NCBI GenBank assembly: GCA_030248295.1
Contig: JASANH010000647.1
Coordinates: 744,001 to 808,000, forward strand
Source of the DNA: Mesodorylaimus sp. YZB2_4
Taxonomy: Eukaryota > Nematoda > Enoplea > Dorylaimida > Dorylaimidae
DNA: 64,000 nucleotides
Reading direction: 5' to 3'
Positions 12,401 to 27,600 of this stretch are shown here, piece by piece (the first letter of the stretch is position 1; each line of letters starts with the position of its first letter). The translations under genes were made by a program, and so were the position numbers. Below the pieces are notes generated by a model that made no database searches, was not told the origin of the DNA, and was given only the letters and a program-made list of their open reading frames with translations.

Positions 12401-15200
12401 ATCTTCCTAAAAAAACAATTTATTTTCAAGTCGTCTTAGACCAGATTTATGCGCATCTAGAATGAACATTTGTCAACTAGAACTGGGCCAAGGTTATCCC
12501 GACTATAATTCTGGGATCAAAACAAAACATATCAAATAGGTCCGCAACAAAACAGGCCTAACAGAGGGGGATTTAAAAACAGATGTCACTAAACCCAGGA
12601 CAACATACTCAAATAGTGTTGGGCATGTATGGGCAGGGTCCGAATAAAGGGTGTCCTGCCATTTTCTAAATTTGACTTTTTTTTACAACGAAACTGGACA
12701 GTATTGCTACATTTTTGCAAAAAACATAAGATAGCAATATCCGCCAGCGACTCTAAATCCATCATCAGAGGTAGGGTTAAACCTGCAACGGGGGATCCCT
12801 GACATATTTTTAGCCGACCAAGCACAGGAGGGGTTCCCCGTATCTCCCTATGCCCATACACGATATCGGGTGGGTGCTCTTATAAGTAACCAAATACGGA
12901 CAAGACCAAATACGGCCAAATACGGATTCAGCATCCGAAACTGGGACGGGGTTGACCCCGTGACCCCCCCTCTAGGCTTGGAAAATTGTCAATTTTGTAA
13001 TGTTAAAATTTTGAAAAATGGTCTGACGTCTGGACGAGCCAAAAATTAGTGACCCCCCTATGCAAAAGCCAAGGAAATCCTGACCCCCTTCCCCCTAGGT
13101 AAGCCAAAAGTTGGTGAGCCCCACCGCAATACTGACTCTGCCGTGCCAAAAGTCGCGGCAGGGTCAGAATCAAGTGTACAAGTACAGGGTCAAGCTAATG
13201 GGTGCAAGTCACATTGTCGAAGTAAAGAAAAATCAGCGAACAGAGACTGCTATGTAACTTTAGAAGAGTTAGCTCCCTGACAGTCAAATATTTGAATTTG
13301 CCGCGCGCATTGATGCTCAGGTGCAAGAAGCTAAGACAGTCGGGAGGGAAGCTCGGCTGAGCGCAGTTAGAATTGCGCGAAAATAATGGCTCTCGTTTTG
13401 CTTCGCAGTCCGCAGTGCCAATATTTACTATTTAAGGGGCTATAACGACAAAGACGATACAGATTATCAGATAAGACCAAAATTGAGTGCATTAGATCTG
13501 TTCCAGCTTCTTACTCTGGAAATCGCGAGAAAATACATAATTTTTCACTCCGTGTCGATCAAATTTTGTACTGGAGTCTCTCTCTGTCGTGGAAAATAAG
13601 AGAAGTTACAAATTTACGTTCGATTTCCAGAGTAAGCAGCCAAGACCGCTCTTATGTCATAAGCGGCACGCGAGTGGGAAATTCAAAAGATGCGTACTTG
13701 TGGCACTTAATGATCGCTACTTTCTTTCCCTGTATTTCCACGATTAAAAGCCGAATTTCAACCGAAAAAAACCAATCGATGCCATTATAAGCTCTATCCG
13801 AAAATATATTTCCGATTTTGTAATTTGATTTTGCAAGAGTTTCAAAAATTGGTTTTGTCTGGAAGTTCCTTGTTTTTTGCAGGAGGCCTGTTGTTGCTGC
13901 AGTTTTTTGCATGATTGGATATTGAATGTAAAGCTAAAATATAGCCGATGGGGGGTCACGTTTAAAGCTAGATGGATTGGGCATATTTTAGGCTGGTCAA
14001 ACCCCCGTCTCCCAGTTAGCCTGAAGGAGCAGGTCGCAGGAGGTCTGAAAATCGTCAACTCGAAGGGCACCATCAACTTTAGCGCCTAATATCTCGAGGT
14101 GTGTGAAAGATAAAAACTTTTCGCGACCGGCATTCGATTCCCCATTCATTTGCGAACACGACGATGTGTCGTTGATCAGAAAGGTAAATGAGTTAAAGCT
14201 GATATCGCCCAACCACTTTCAAAAAACGTTTTTGGGGATAATCCCGAGAAAACCGAGTTTGCAGAAAAACGCACTGTTGCGTCACTATCACCACAAATGG
14301 GTGCATCGGATTCACACATAAAAAAGGGCACAAAAAATTTGAAGGTTGGCACTTTGTTTCCCATGAGTCGAACCTTGCAGAAAGTCTGTCTTTTAAATCG
14401 TTAAAATTCAGGGAATAATTTTGATCTGTATCTAGAAAACACGGAAAAATCAGGGGGAATGAAAATCTTCTAGTTAAAATCAGGAAAAAGTGGAAAATTG
14501 CATTTTCAATTTTTTAACTGGGAAATAAAGAAATTTTTTTTTCTAAGGCACCCTGGAAAAATCATTTTTCGAGTCATGTGCCAGCCTTATTGATGTAAAA
14601 CCTTAACTGCAGTCGATGCAAAAAAACTTGTTTTTTTGCTCTCTGGACCCCCCTCTTTCGAGCGCCCAAAAAATTTCAGACCCCCGCTCTGGCCAGGGGC
14701 TAGGTTTCGGATGCTGCCCAGATTCCAAGATGGAGGGGGGAATATTCGCATATATGCCAATTCTTTCGTCATTTCTTAATTTGACCGAGTTTTTTCACGG
14801 AAAACTTGAGTTTCTAGCCTTTTTCCCACCCTAAAACCGCAATAATGGCACCGCTAGCGATAATTTACTGGTTTCTTCTAAATCTATTGCCTTGTCGTTT
14901 AGCGAAGGACTTTGGGGTAGGGCGTAAAATAGAGACCAGTCACCCGCGAGCCCCGAAGGTAGGACATACCTTCTTGACATGTTTCTCCTGATAGAGCACT
15001 TCGGCGATGGTAGCATTGCCTCGACCTTCCACCCGAATTGATTCCTTATCAATCGACCGAGTCAATTTCTTGACCAAAATTTCGTTGGCGCCACTTTTCA
15101 ACGTCGTTTTTAACAAACGTTTCACTTCGGCCCGGTCGGCGTAGACTGTGACAGCCGTGGTTGGTAACGTTGTCACTTCGAATACGTGTTGAGTAGCCAT
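6480..15200 (-). CDS. F37C4.5-like protein (DUF4140 N-terminal, DUF4139 C-terminal)
   Basis: Core exons in transcript order: 15200-14970, 12406-12015, 11957-11673, one exon from the alternative array (reference choice 7969-7828), 7540-7463, 7407-7012, 6656-6480. This gives about 566 aa. The N-terminal domain opens MATQHVFEVTTLPTTAVTVY. A coiled coil follows (EEQKEMTQKLEKLREDRQ). Next comes the DUF4139 start (YIVWNASWKPSYDLRVYT), a Pro-rich hinge (PPPPPP), then SFEIARPTTIPSD, LLPGPTSVFLDNNFVAKS, CSLGVDPAIRIEY, and a C-terminal NNLEWELPV...KYQVDHPKGE block. All phases join. The family is related to bacterial mucoidy-inhibitor-A-like proteins, and its molecular role is not established. Intron 1 is 2.5 kb and contains a dispersed repeat. 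Confidence 0.92.
7828..7969 (-). other. Exon 4, proximal (reference) variant
   Basis: The acceptor is ...TTATTTTAG and the donor GTAAGA, phase 2 to phase 0, with 47 codons. Its Ala/Pro/Gly/Met-rich content (QRAMFKTPAAPGAALFGG ... VMEEMQMSRMEIATIN) fits the low-complexity hinge found at this place in nematode F37C4.5, so I take it as the ancestral form. It joins directly to VQESVICTSFEIARP in exon 7540-7463. Confidence 0.7.
8053..8124 (-). other. Possible alternative exon remnant G4
   Basis: It ends MKQRVPADVSGTYIAE before GTAGTC, resembling the ADVSIGHAAVE ending of G1. No phase-2 acceptor is visible, so it is more likely a decayed copy. Confidence 0.25.
8146..8320 (-). other. Alternative exon 4 variant F
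   Basis: The acceptor is ...CTTATCCAG and the donor GTATGGTG, phase 2 to phase 0, with 58 open codons. It starts LKEAALDDYEEEEEAGKKG (acidic, then basic) and ends KGTEPSFLPVQAVE. Best-preserved PSFLP-type copy. Confidence 0.6.
8514..8700 (-). other. Alternative exon 4 variant E
   Basis: The acceptor is ...GACCTTAG and the donor GTAATAAT, phase 2 to phase 0, with 62 open codons. It starts AYDINYECEPQALRS and ends SGTEPSFLPAGSVE. A basic patch KKKTKALRHR lies in the middle. Confidence 0.6.
9002..9104 (-). other. Alternative exon 4 variant D, 5' shortened
   Basis: The 3' half matches siblings (DMECATAIVRPCG...SSFLPVVPVE, donor GTAACAG). Upstream, sequence homologous to the start of variant E (NYDVPDAVRV) is in a different frame, showing an indel. 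Phase is rescued only if the internal acceptor ATCCAG before 9104 is used, giving 34 codons. Confidence 0.4.
9462..9504 (-). other. Alternative exon 4 variant G3 (short)
   Basis: The acceptor is ...TATCTGCAG and the donor GTGACGAA, phase 2 to phase 0, only 14 codons (PMMEMSAIRHDVVG). Similar in layout to the end of G2, and with a similar intronic ATTGTATT downstream of the donor. Use as an exon is uncertain. Confidence 0.35.
9653..9827 (-). other. Alternative exon 4 variant C
   Basis: The acceptor is ...GTATCTAG and the donor GTAAAATG, phase 2 to phase 0, with 58 open codons. It begins RGISYKSKLMDAEY and ends TEQPSFLPTARVE. Full-length relative of variants A, E and F. Confidence 0.6.
10190..10244 (-). 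other. Degenerate alternative exon B
   Basis: It retains only the 3' end of the PSFLP-type exon (AAYLLPVGPVE). The base after the exon is GC, not GT, so the donor is either a rare GC-AG type or dead. The upstream coding part does not resemble the siblings. Probably a decayed copy. Confidence 0.35.
10389..10509 (-). other. Alternative exon 4 variant G2
   Basis: The acceptor is ...GTCACAG and the donor GTGCGTATTG, phase 2 to phase 0, with 40 open codons. It ends HMPEVSVGHTAVQ, close to variant G1. The intron just inside the donor shares GTRYGTATTGTATTG with G1. Confidence 0.45.
10906..11086 (-). other. Alternative exon 4 variant A
   Basis: The acceptor is ...GAATCTAG and the donor GTAATCAC, phase 2 in and phase 0 out, with 60 open codons. 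It encodes RDEIAYASALLDDS... and ends GGPEPSFLPVGSVK. The terminal block PSFLP-x-x-x-V-E/K recurs in five other exons of the array. Confidence 0.6.
11371..11482 (-). other. Alternative exon 4 variant G1
   Basis: The acceptor is ...CAGTCAG and the donor GTGTGTATTG. It enters in phase 2 and leaves in phase 0, exactly as the reference exon 7969-7828, and has 37 open codons. It ends RVADVSIGHAAVE just before the donor. The ending resembles variants at 10389 and 9462 and, more weakly, 8053. Confidence 0.5.
12600..12860. repeat. Dispersed repeat copy 1 (intron 1 of F37C4.5-like gene)
   Basis: It shares blocks with 19140-19400: GGGT/CCGGATT-like start, TAAATTTGACTTTT, a GTAGGG block, and TTAGCCGACCAAGC near the end. 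The two diverged copies sit in introns of neighbouring genes. No ORF is shared, so it is probably a non-autonomous element. Confidence 0.5.
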
Positions 15201-16373
15201 TGCTTAGTTGGGAATCGTAAACCTTTGGAAGAATACTCGTAAAAAGCTAAAAAATTAACTAATTTCGGCTCAGGGCGTTAGAAACAAAAAACCGAAAACG
15301 AAAATTTCGAAATAGATACGTAATAACATCAGTGTAAACATGCGAGCGCTATTCGCTCTATAACACACGTACACTACGTCAATAGCGCGACAGTCCACCT
15401 GACGACCGCTCAGTTGTTCGCTTCAACAAAACTGAACTAAAAGCACGAGGAGAGCGGACTCATCAAGAGCCAGAGAAAAAAGCTGTGAGTAACCATTATA
15501 AAATTCCGACTGCACAACATGATGACCTAAGCATAAACTGACTAATCGTAAGCCAACGCTGTCTCACCCGCCACTGACTGGTTGGACAACTGCAATAAAA
15601 CGACCAGCCACCAACAATAGTCCCTCGCAGACAAATGAATCCCAACTGGTGCACTCGTTCACACTAAAAATCGATGTAGCTAGGCTTCTTCCATATACGA
15701 CGAAGGGATCCCGACGAATGCAAGAAAGGCATGAGATGGTACAATATTACTCTCAGGAAAACGACTAGTTTTTAAAGTGTAATGTTAAAAACTAGTTTGC
15801 ACCAAAATGCAAAAATGACCAAAGTACAAACAGCGCAAGCGCGACAACCAATTCTGCCATCCAACACTGCTGCAGTCGAACTGGGATTTTGTGCAAAGAC
15901 ACGTCGAAAACATAAAAAAACTTTGGCATGACAACAAGATTGGGAAGTAAACAACACATTTTTGATAATCGATCCACCTACCCTAACCTGTTTTGTCCCC
16001 CCCCCCCCCCCCCCGAGATGTGCATCTCACGTTCACCCACATATCTTCCAACAAAAGAACAAATCGAAAGTTCTTCAGTCAAATACCTCAGCAATAAACA
16101 TAATTAGGCAACAAAAGAAAAACAGCTTCACTAAGCCTCATAAACCGTTACAGTAATTGCGTCAAGGTGACCAAAATTAACCTAATCTCAATTTTACCAA
16201 GGCTGTGCGCATTCAAATTTTCCACTGGAACAAACAGATATTTCGTCAGTTCAAGAGGACAAAGTACGATAACGTGCTTCGGGTTAGTTATATACAAATA
16301 TATATAATACAAATTTTATTATCTCACTCTCGCATTCAAATTCGCACTTGGATTTTTCTATTGTTCACCAGCA
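15201..16373. other. Intergenic; likely promoters of two divergent genes, poly-C tract
   Basis: This lies between the start codons of the F37C4.5-like gene (minus) and the thiolase gene (plus), so it should contain both promoters. I see no clear TATA or initiator. A run of about 17 C lies near 15997-16013. Confidence 0.5.
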
Positions 16374-19624
<3,251 letters not shown>

Positions 19625-20317
19625 ATCAAGGACATGATCAATTACGGATTTTATTTCTCTCTTTCTAAAGTCAAATCACATTTACGTGCATGTGAAAGTG
19701 TACTTGATTTTTTCCGATGATTTTTGAAGACATAACGCAATTTTTAAAAAAATAAAGTAATTCTTCATCTTTAGCCAATGAGTTGAAGAAGGCGGCTGCT
19801 CTCGAAACGTTGTCTTTGAAATTTTAGAACAGTTTTTGAGAGCAAGTCGCAAGCTCGCTGACGTAGCCATCTGCGCTGTCGCTGTCAACAGAAACGGACT
19901 TCGCACCCCCCCCGGCCGCATTGACGGTGATAGCAGAGCCAAGAGTTTTTATGGTTGTTGACTTGCTAACTTGTTTGCGTAAGACGTAAACGGAAATTGC
20001 ACCCGTGCATTGGCCACCAGCCTTCCAATTTTCACGGAGACAATGCTGCTACCGCGAGGATCGTTGTGCACGTAAATGTAAACATAACAAGCGTATATAT
20101 AGCTGCCGCAGTGCGCAGCCGGGTGATTGGTTCAAGACAAGTTTCAGAGGCACGAGGGCTGGTGGAAGCGAGAGTAGACGCCTCTGGCGAGCACTACTCT
20201 TCTCCCGCTCGAGTAAGTGAGAATGGACAAGTCCCTGCCAAGACGAAGTTAACACTTCCTTTTAGGCTCGTTTGGGATTAAAGATTTTACAAGCTCAATT
20301 TTGCCCATTCCGAGGCT

Positions 20318-21247
20318 GTGCTTCAATTTTGTTTGCACAGAGTAAAAACGGGGCGAAATCGAACCTGTGCTAACCAAAACACGAGGGTGCCGCCTGGACT
20401 GCTCGTCTCGGCTGGGCTAGCAGTAGGCAAGGAGACGGAGCAGTCGTGTGGTCGCGAGGAGGGTGGTGAGGCTCGCCATGATGAGCCAATGAACCACTCA
20501 TTTGCACACGGGGTCTCGGACTATGCGGCAGTGCATAACGGGCCCGTGCTACCCAGTGATCAAGAGGCATCGTCTCAAAATGACCCGAAAGAGTCCTTCA
20601 GCCGTTTTCGCAGTCGAAGCGAGGGATCGCGACTGGGATTACCTAAAAAGGGATTATTGAAGAAACCGAGCGATCCGGAAGAAATCAAATTGCGGAGGCG
20701 GGTTAGTTTTGCGGACTCGAATGGATTCGAATTGGAGGAGATTCGATCGTTCGAGCAACCAACATTTGATTTGGACGACGATGACCCACTCCTGCCCATC
20801 TGCACTGGGGTGACCAATCGTGCGAGACCATCGGGCGAACGTCGATTCGTGCCCTACTTTACTCTGCCTTGGACTCTTCCAGGCAAGCACTCGGTAGTGT
20901 TCGCAGCATTGGAGGATCGGAAGATATGCTTGGAGGCATTCACCGTCCACTCGTCGTGGCGAATATCGGGTACGATTCTAGTCAAAAATTTATCATTCGA
21001 TAAGCACGTCTTCGTGAGACGAAGCTTGGACAGATGGCGCAGTCACAAGGACATTGACGCCAGCTACGTCTGCTCAGTCAACGAGAATGTGGACCGGTTC
21101 CGGTTCGAGTTGCATTTGGCCTTCAAGTTGCCACCCGGTACCAGATTGGAGATAGCCCTGGGTTACGAAGCGGGCCAGGGCAAGGGGCAATACTGGGACA
21201 ACAACTGCGACAATAATTATGCTTTCTGGTTCAATGATAAAGTATAG
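20318..21247 (+). CDS. Protein phosphatase 1 regulatory subunit 3-like (glycogen-targeting)
   Basis: One uninterrupted exon. A PP1-docking RVxF motif is visible as RRRVSFADSNGFELEEIRSF, typical of PPP1R3 proteins. It is followed by a CBM21 carbohydrate-binding domain: VCLEAF-like ICLEAFTVHSSWRISGTI, VKNLSFDKHVFVR, DRFRFELHL, then QYWDNNCDNNYAFWF at the C-terminus. The family tethers PP1 catalytic subunit to glycogen to activate glycogen synthase. Translation may start at ATG 20318 or at the in-frame ATG 20489 (MNHSFAHGVSD). An acceptor-like TTTGCACAG near 20339 and a GTAAGTG donor near 20213 suggest a 5' UTR intron, which would favour 20489. Confidence 0.88.
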   Translation: MLQFCLHRVKTGRNRTCANQNTRVPPGLLVSAGLAVGKETEQSCGREEGGEARHDEPMNHSFAHGVSDYAAVHNGPVLPSDQEASSQNDPKESFSRFRSRSEGSRLGLPKKGLLKKPSDPEEIKLRRRVSFADSNGFELEEIRSFEQPTFDLDDDDPLLPICTGVTNRARPSGERRFVPYFTLPWTLPGKHSVVFAALEDRKICLEAFTVHSSWRISGTILVKNLSFDKHVFVRRSLDRWRSHKDIDASYVCSVNENVDRFRFELHLAFKLPPGTRLEIALGYEAGQGKGQYWDNNCDNNYAFWFNDKV

Positions 21248-21655
21248 GCGCAGTGGGATAATGAGATAGGATGGAATTCCTTTGTTGTGATTGGCTGGCC
21301 TTATCATCCGCTTTGCTCATCTAAACGGCCAATTTCTAGTGCTCACACAACCATGCAATTTGTACAGAGTGTAGACGCAAGTTTTTGGTAACTCGGATCT
21401 CCCAGTTTTGCTTATGTAAACGCAAATTGTTGCGAGAAAAAATCGGGTGCTGATGAATGGATGTTTTGTGCGAGAAGCGAGTAGGCGAATGGATGCAAAC
21501 CATTAAAATTTCCCTCCACGCTAATGACTACGGTAAAACCAGGAGCAATAACAAAATGGCGCTCGAATCATTGAAAATCAAATTAAGCAAAAAACTGGAC
21601 TCATTTGCATTAAAACGTTGTCTAAAAATAAGTTTGGAGCTTGTCTTGGTCTCCC

Positions 21656-24600
21656 CTATTCCCTTCCCAAACGTTGTAAGAGATCACCGCATTCGCGCGC
21701 AATCTTCGGCTCTGTGATGAAACAGTGTCCAGGCACACGGATGGTCCTGTCTCGCTTCCAAGACTGTCTCTTCTTCTTTGTCGGTTCGTAACGTCTGTGT
21801 CGGTTCCGGTATCTGAAAGAAAGGCTAGGTCGTAAAAGAATAGGCGAGGGAAGAAGCAGGATTATACTTAATCTCGAGCATATGCTGGTTCAGCTGCAAG
21901 CATATGCGGAACGGTGCTTTGCTGATTTCTATATCAGTCACAAAATCGACGGCGAGACCAGCTGACAAATCCGTCTCGTCTCGTAAAAGTGCTTTCTTTT
22001 GATCACTGCCACTCTCGCCCACCGTGATGCTGCCCGAGACCAGGTAGGCCAGACTGAAAGATCACTCTATGAAGGCGCGTCATCGGCAGCGCTAATAAAC
22101 TTACTGAGTGGCTATGGTCGTGTGTCCATTCCCATACCACAGACTGACCTCGACGGCACCTGTCATTTTCCACCACAAGGCCGATCCTAGCTCGACGACC
22201 GCAGTGTGACCACTGGCCAAGGGTATGGCACCACGCATGTCAGTGACCAGGAATTCGCCCTCGAAAGCCTTCATTGGATCGCCATTCAAGCTCCACAGGA
22301 TGGACATCAACGCCGATTGGCCTGTGAAGAAAGTGACCGGAGGCTGAAGGCGATCGAAGATGGCTACACGCATTCCAGCCGCCACTTCTTGCACTTCATC
22401 TTCTTCGCCCTGAGGCAGGTCCTCATCGACGAAAGCACTGCTACCGGGCGATACGAGGTCTAAATCGCGTGATGACAAGGCCACCTAAACGAATACGTGT
22501 AGTAAATACAGACTACGGACCTTTGACTACTTTGGCCTTGTTTCCCATCACCCTCCAGTTCAGCCAGCCTGGTTATCGCCCCCAGAACCCATAGGACAAG
22601 TCCCGAGGAGGGCGAGGCCGGGGGGAGCCGGATAACTAACGGCAGCAGTCTCTCACTCTTACGATTAGTGGTAAAGGACTGGCGGCACATTAAGCTGACT
22701 GCTTGGGCACCTGTGCCAATCGATGGGCACACTGCTGGTCGCCACTTGTAATAGTAGTATTTGACTGCTAGAGTTGATGGGCTGCTCTGGCGAGGGTCTT
22801 ATGCAGCGAGTTGCATGTATTTGCTTGGGCGGTGAGTAAAATATGAGTATGAGTGCGTCAGTGTGTAAGCTCCCCGCGGCCTTGCCCTCCAATAATCCAT
22901 CTCTAAATCACTCGTCAGCGCTATACTACCCCGCAAGTGAGGAAAATGAATTAGATTATACATCGGAAAAGGACTGCGACCAAAAATCTGAAACCTTTTA
23001 TCCTTCTCCTCTACACAGTACGGATCGATGAAAAACCACCACAGACGGTTGAATGGCCAAGTCGAAGTCCTACTTACGGATAACAGAGGCAATACGACCC
23101 CGTTTTTCAATTCCAGATTGATATCAACGTTACTGCGTTTGGTGACCCCTCGGCTGTACTCCATATTCAGTTGGTGCAGGGCACGGGCGAAGTCGAAATC
23201 TAGAAACAGACCGAAGTAGTTACAGTACCTAGCTACGGGCAGGGAGAACAGATGTTGGCAGCACTTACCCACAGCGACGCCCGTGTGGGCAGTCGACAGA
23301 CCACCCAATGCCAAACGACTGTAATCATTGTCTAATACATGCCCAATCCCTTTCTTGACCGCCGACCTGAAACCAGAAACAAGACTGACTTGACTGATCA
23401 AAGGGTCAAAAATTGTGTCCGCTACTCGTGGGCATGGGCAACGGGCTGTGACCTCAACAAACTATGTAACACGGTCACGTCAACCAGTCGGGCTGATGTT
23501 TCATTCTTTGGCTGGCTGCTAGAGGCTCCTCTGACGATGAGTGATATGCGGAGTGCGCAAGCGCCCTGGCCCACTAATCGGAGATACCATCTTGGAGGTG
23601 AAGGTAGCTGTCGCGACGGAGCGCGATGGATTCAAGCCTCACATTAAGGCGCGTTCGGACTTACGCCGGGTTGCCGGGGACGGGGCCAGGCTGCCGAGGC
23701 GCACAGAGTAAAAGTTCTAAAACCTAACCTTACAGCCCAGGAGAAGCATCGTCGATCTGTGACTTTACGATGTGATTCTATTCACCTTTTATGCCTAGTT
23801 CGCTTCCCTGTGGCTCAGTCTTCGTTTCTGTCGCTGACCAGAGCGGTCGCGTGCTTACCTTTGTCCGTAAAGACAGTGTTACGAAGTCTATACGCAGTCT
23901 CTCATCGTCGGCAGACCTGAGCAGTCGGTCCGCTTACCCTCTCCTCTACTCTACGCTTCCACAACGCCGCTCTCGCTACAGTAGCATGTTGGACATGACA
24001 GCAAGCTTACTTGTACTCATCGTGCACATCCGATAGGTCGAATAACTTGGCCAGAGAATACGTGTAGATCTCTCGCTCCCGTTTGGTCTTCCACCGATGA
24101 TCACTGGTGTTCATGGGGGACAGTAAGATCGAGCCCGCCCCAGTCACCCAATCTTGATCTGGTTGTACTTTCAGCAACAGTTCGACGGCGACTGTTCGAG
24201 CACTCGAATCTGAACTCCTGCCTGGACATTGGTTGTTGTAGACTCGAGCGATGGCTTTTAACGTCTAAAAAATTAATGTATGGTGAGGTCAATTGATCTT
24301 TATCATACCCCCACGCCCCAAAATCAGTCCACCACTCACTTCAATAGTCCAAGCCGACGCATCAGTTGACCTCATACTTTCCAAAGCCTCTCTGGCCACC
24401 GTAACTGACTTATGGCAGAAATATTTTCCTACGTGATCTCCAGTTTTCGGGTGCCCAAAGTTATGAAACGCACGAAATACCATTTCCAAGCATGCGTCCG
24501 ATTCGCACTTTGCGAGTAGATAAGCAAACGATTTGAGTACTTGTTCCTAAAACAGATAAATAAGCGAGAACACAGTGAAATACGGATGAATAAGTATGAG

Positions 24601-27600
24601 GTACCTGAATCTCCGCATCTTGCGACCTCCGAGCCAGGGAGCCCACGGACAAGGCCAGACGTTCGTCCAATTTATCAATCGATTCAATCGATTTTTCCAA
24701 ACGAGCCTAGAACACAAAATCTGGGAAATTTAACCTCTGCAATTCTAGTACAAACGTCCTACCAACACTTCCTTGACGATTTTGTCCGGCCATAAGTTGT
24801 GAGCCAACATGACAAAGTAATGTCGACTCAGTTCTTCCTCGCTCCCATTTTCGTCCAGGAAAGTGAATACAGTTTTTTGGACACTCCTACGACCAGCGAC
24901 AGCCAACGAGCCCAAGAGATGGTCCATTAGCGACTTGTGGTTTTGTTGAACAAAGTTCAGACATCCTAGCAATTGAGTCTCGTCCACTGCGTGCAAATCT
25001 TTGGACAGATCAATCAAGGTCTTCAAGGAGGTGCCAGTCGTCTTTGAGGACGGAATGAGACGCTGAAGATTCTTGACCCCTCCGAGACGACCGCATTTGT
25101 CCGTGCTGGCATGAGTAGACGGTGACGGGTGCGCAATGGCTGCATTGGCGAACAACTGCTCAATGGAGTCGGACAGGTGTTGCAGATTGTTCTCTGAAAG
25201 GTGAAGGGCTTTAATAGTGTGCCTATTGGCCAATTATAGTATGACTCATGTTTTCAGCAGCGATAAGACGCTCGAATGGTAGGCCTCGATCCTCTGCACA
25301 GACTTGGTTGGCTTGACCTGAGTTTCGGGCGTGGTGAAAAAACCCCACCGATCACTCCCTCCAGTATCAGGGACCCAGACGTATTATAGTACTGCATTAT
25401 CACAGAAGGTACCCGGTAAGAAGCCACCAGGACGAACCATGCATACTCCCCACTCTGTACCACAGTTTGCGGTCATTCTGACGGCACAGATCACAGGCTA
25501 TCAAGCTGGCAATTTCTCTCAGCGATCAGGTCTCTCGAGGGCGGCCGTAGAGAAACGGTAGCACGTCAACCAGTCAGGTTGATGTTACACCAGTCCCTGA
25601 CTAATAAAGATCAAAGACTGCTGATCAGAGTTTTATGCAGAGTAAGCTCCCCGCGGGCGTGCCTAACAGCGGTCAATCTATGACTCAGGGAGACACCAAA
25701 CTATCCTGGAGGTGAGGGTAGCGTGTTACACAGAACCCCCCGAGCCCCACGCGGAGTATTCTTTACCTTTCTTCAGAATCTCGACATATGCCCCGAAGTC
25801 GACCCCGTCCTCCTTGCCGCTGTAAGCCGATTGACTCTGATCGATCAATTTCAATCTGGACTGTGATGAGAGAACGCTACTACCAACAGGAAATATGGGC
25901 GCCGAGGCCTCGTAACGCTCGCGAATGACCAGCTGCCTCAGTTTGGACGACCCATCGAAAAAGTACTGGGTGGTTTGAGTGAAGTTCGAAACGAAAATGT
26001 GAAATGACTGAAAAAAGAAAAATTGCATGAAAAATACAGACAACGCCAGCTCATCTTGCTGTACCTTATCAAATATGGAAGCCTGATCTGGAAGACGACA
26101 AAAGGTGAGTTGACGGGATTTCGGGTCGGTTTCTGAATACTTGGAATCACAAAATCCACTCGATCGAATCTGCAGCATAGGCAGTCAAGACCACTTTACT
26201 GTAAATTCTCATTTAGCCTCCCCTCCTTGGATTATTTGGTAAATTCCTTCTCCAATAGTTTCCCTGGTGCACTATGGAGCACATATGTCCTGCGACAACA
26301 CAGTATGTGGCTTACCCAAGTCAATGGCCATCATGATATTTCTGATGGATTAGAGTAAAGGTGAAACTATGCTTAACGAAGTCAATGTGCTTCAAGGATG
26401 TTTGGGTTAATTTCGGGAGTTAAATCGTAATTTTTTGGTCGAACAGATCGCCAAAAAATTTGCCGATTTTCATCCACCCTCAAAATAGCTTCCCCGCCTC
26501 GACGTACAGTATTAATACTATTTCCCTGAGTATTATAATATATAAGCTACTCATCACTGATCCTCAAATATGACCCCATCATTTTCGCACAAGCTCCGGA
26601 TGATGGAAATGCACAAAGCAACATTCCAAAATTATCGTTCCGGTCCAAGCTGATTCACAAGCAAAGTTCTGAGGATTCCTGCTACACAGGTGCATGCTTA
26701 CTCTCTGCAGCAATGCTTTGGGATGTTGCACAGATGCTGGGTGTGTGAAGGAAAGGTTCTGCATGGAGCAGTCAGTAAGCGCCACTAAGCACTTACAATT
26801 AGTGGGTCTCACATCTGAGCATGGTCGCTGCTTTAACTCTCCCTCACGATCAGCATGGTCATGGAGCAAACACATGCAGCTGTCATAGCAAGTTTGTAAG
26901 TTTGATATCATGTAGTGTACAGTAGTGTGTGACATTGTAAGGCTTGCTCCCTACGGCAACGGCCAAAGCAGGCGACCTGCATGGAGGTTGGGTAGACCTC
27001 AATATACATAATTCTCGCCTATACTGCAGTCGGTCTCGAGATTGTTCTTCTCCGTACACAGTCACTTCAGACAACAACGTGACATACCATAGGTTGGGGA
27101 TCCCGACCCCGACTAAAGTGGGTAGGGATTCCAAAAAAGTCGGAAGTCACGGTTTGATTAATGCCAGCTGCACCAGGGGGGGCACGTCATGTGCGGATGG
27201 ACGAGAAGTTCCGTGTTTAGATGTAGGGAGCTCAAAAAGTTCGCGGAATGACATCAGCATCAAGGCAGTTTCTAAAGTCAATTCTACAGTATAATAATCG
27301 CATGCTACTTGTATAATCTTGTTATTAGGGTATACCATCATGTATTTAGACGAGACTGCAGATCATTACCGAACTGCCAAAGAGCCTAGATCTACAGCCT
27401 TAGTCCCGATTCTGGCCAGGATTGACTCCCGATCTCATAATGTTCCACTCGCGATGAACTGCGATCCCAAACGAGCGCTAACACACAGGATCAACTTTCC
27501 ACTCACTTTGGCCGTCTCCAATTCATACTGCAGGTGGAAAATCGTCGATCGCAATACATCCCATTTGTGCACATTAGGAGTGCCAGGTACCAAAATCTCC

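Noticed and set aside
15997-16013. Poly-C tracts here, near 38800 and near 47940
   Set aside because: Simple homopolymers. Similar runs recur and carry no further structure.
24101-24292. Minus ORF of 63 codons
   Set aside because: Wrong frame of MTP exon 24264-24011.
26299-26345. Possible 27-nt micro-exon in MTP with GTAAGC donor
   Set aside because: Phase does not match exon 26169-26065.
27147-27341. Minus ORF in the MTP intron considered as a missing exon
   Set aside because: Exon 2 (27507) and exon 3 (26169) already join in phase 0 and align continuously with the MTP family. An insertion would be superfluous.
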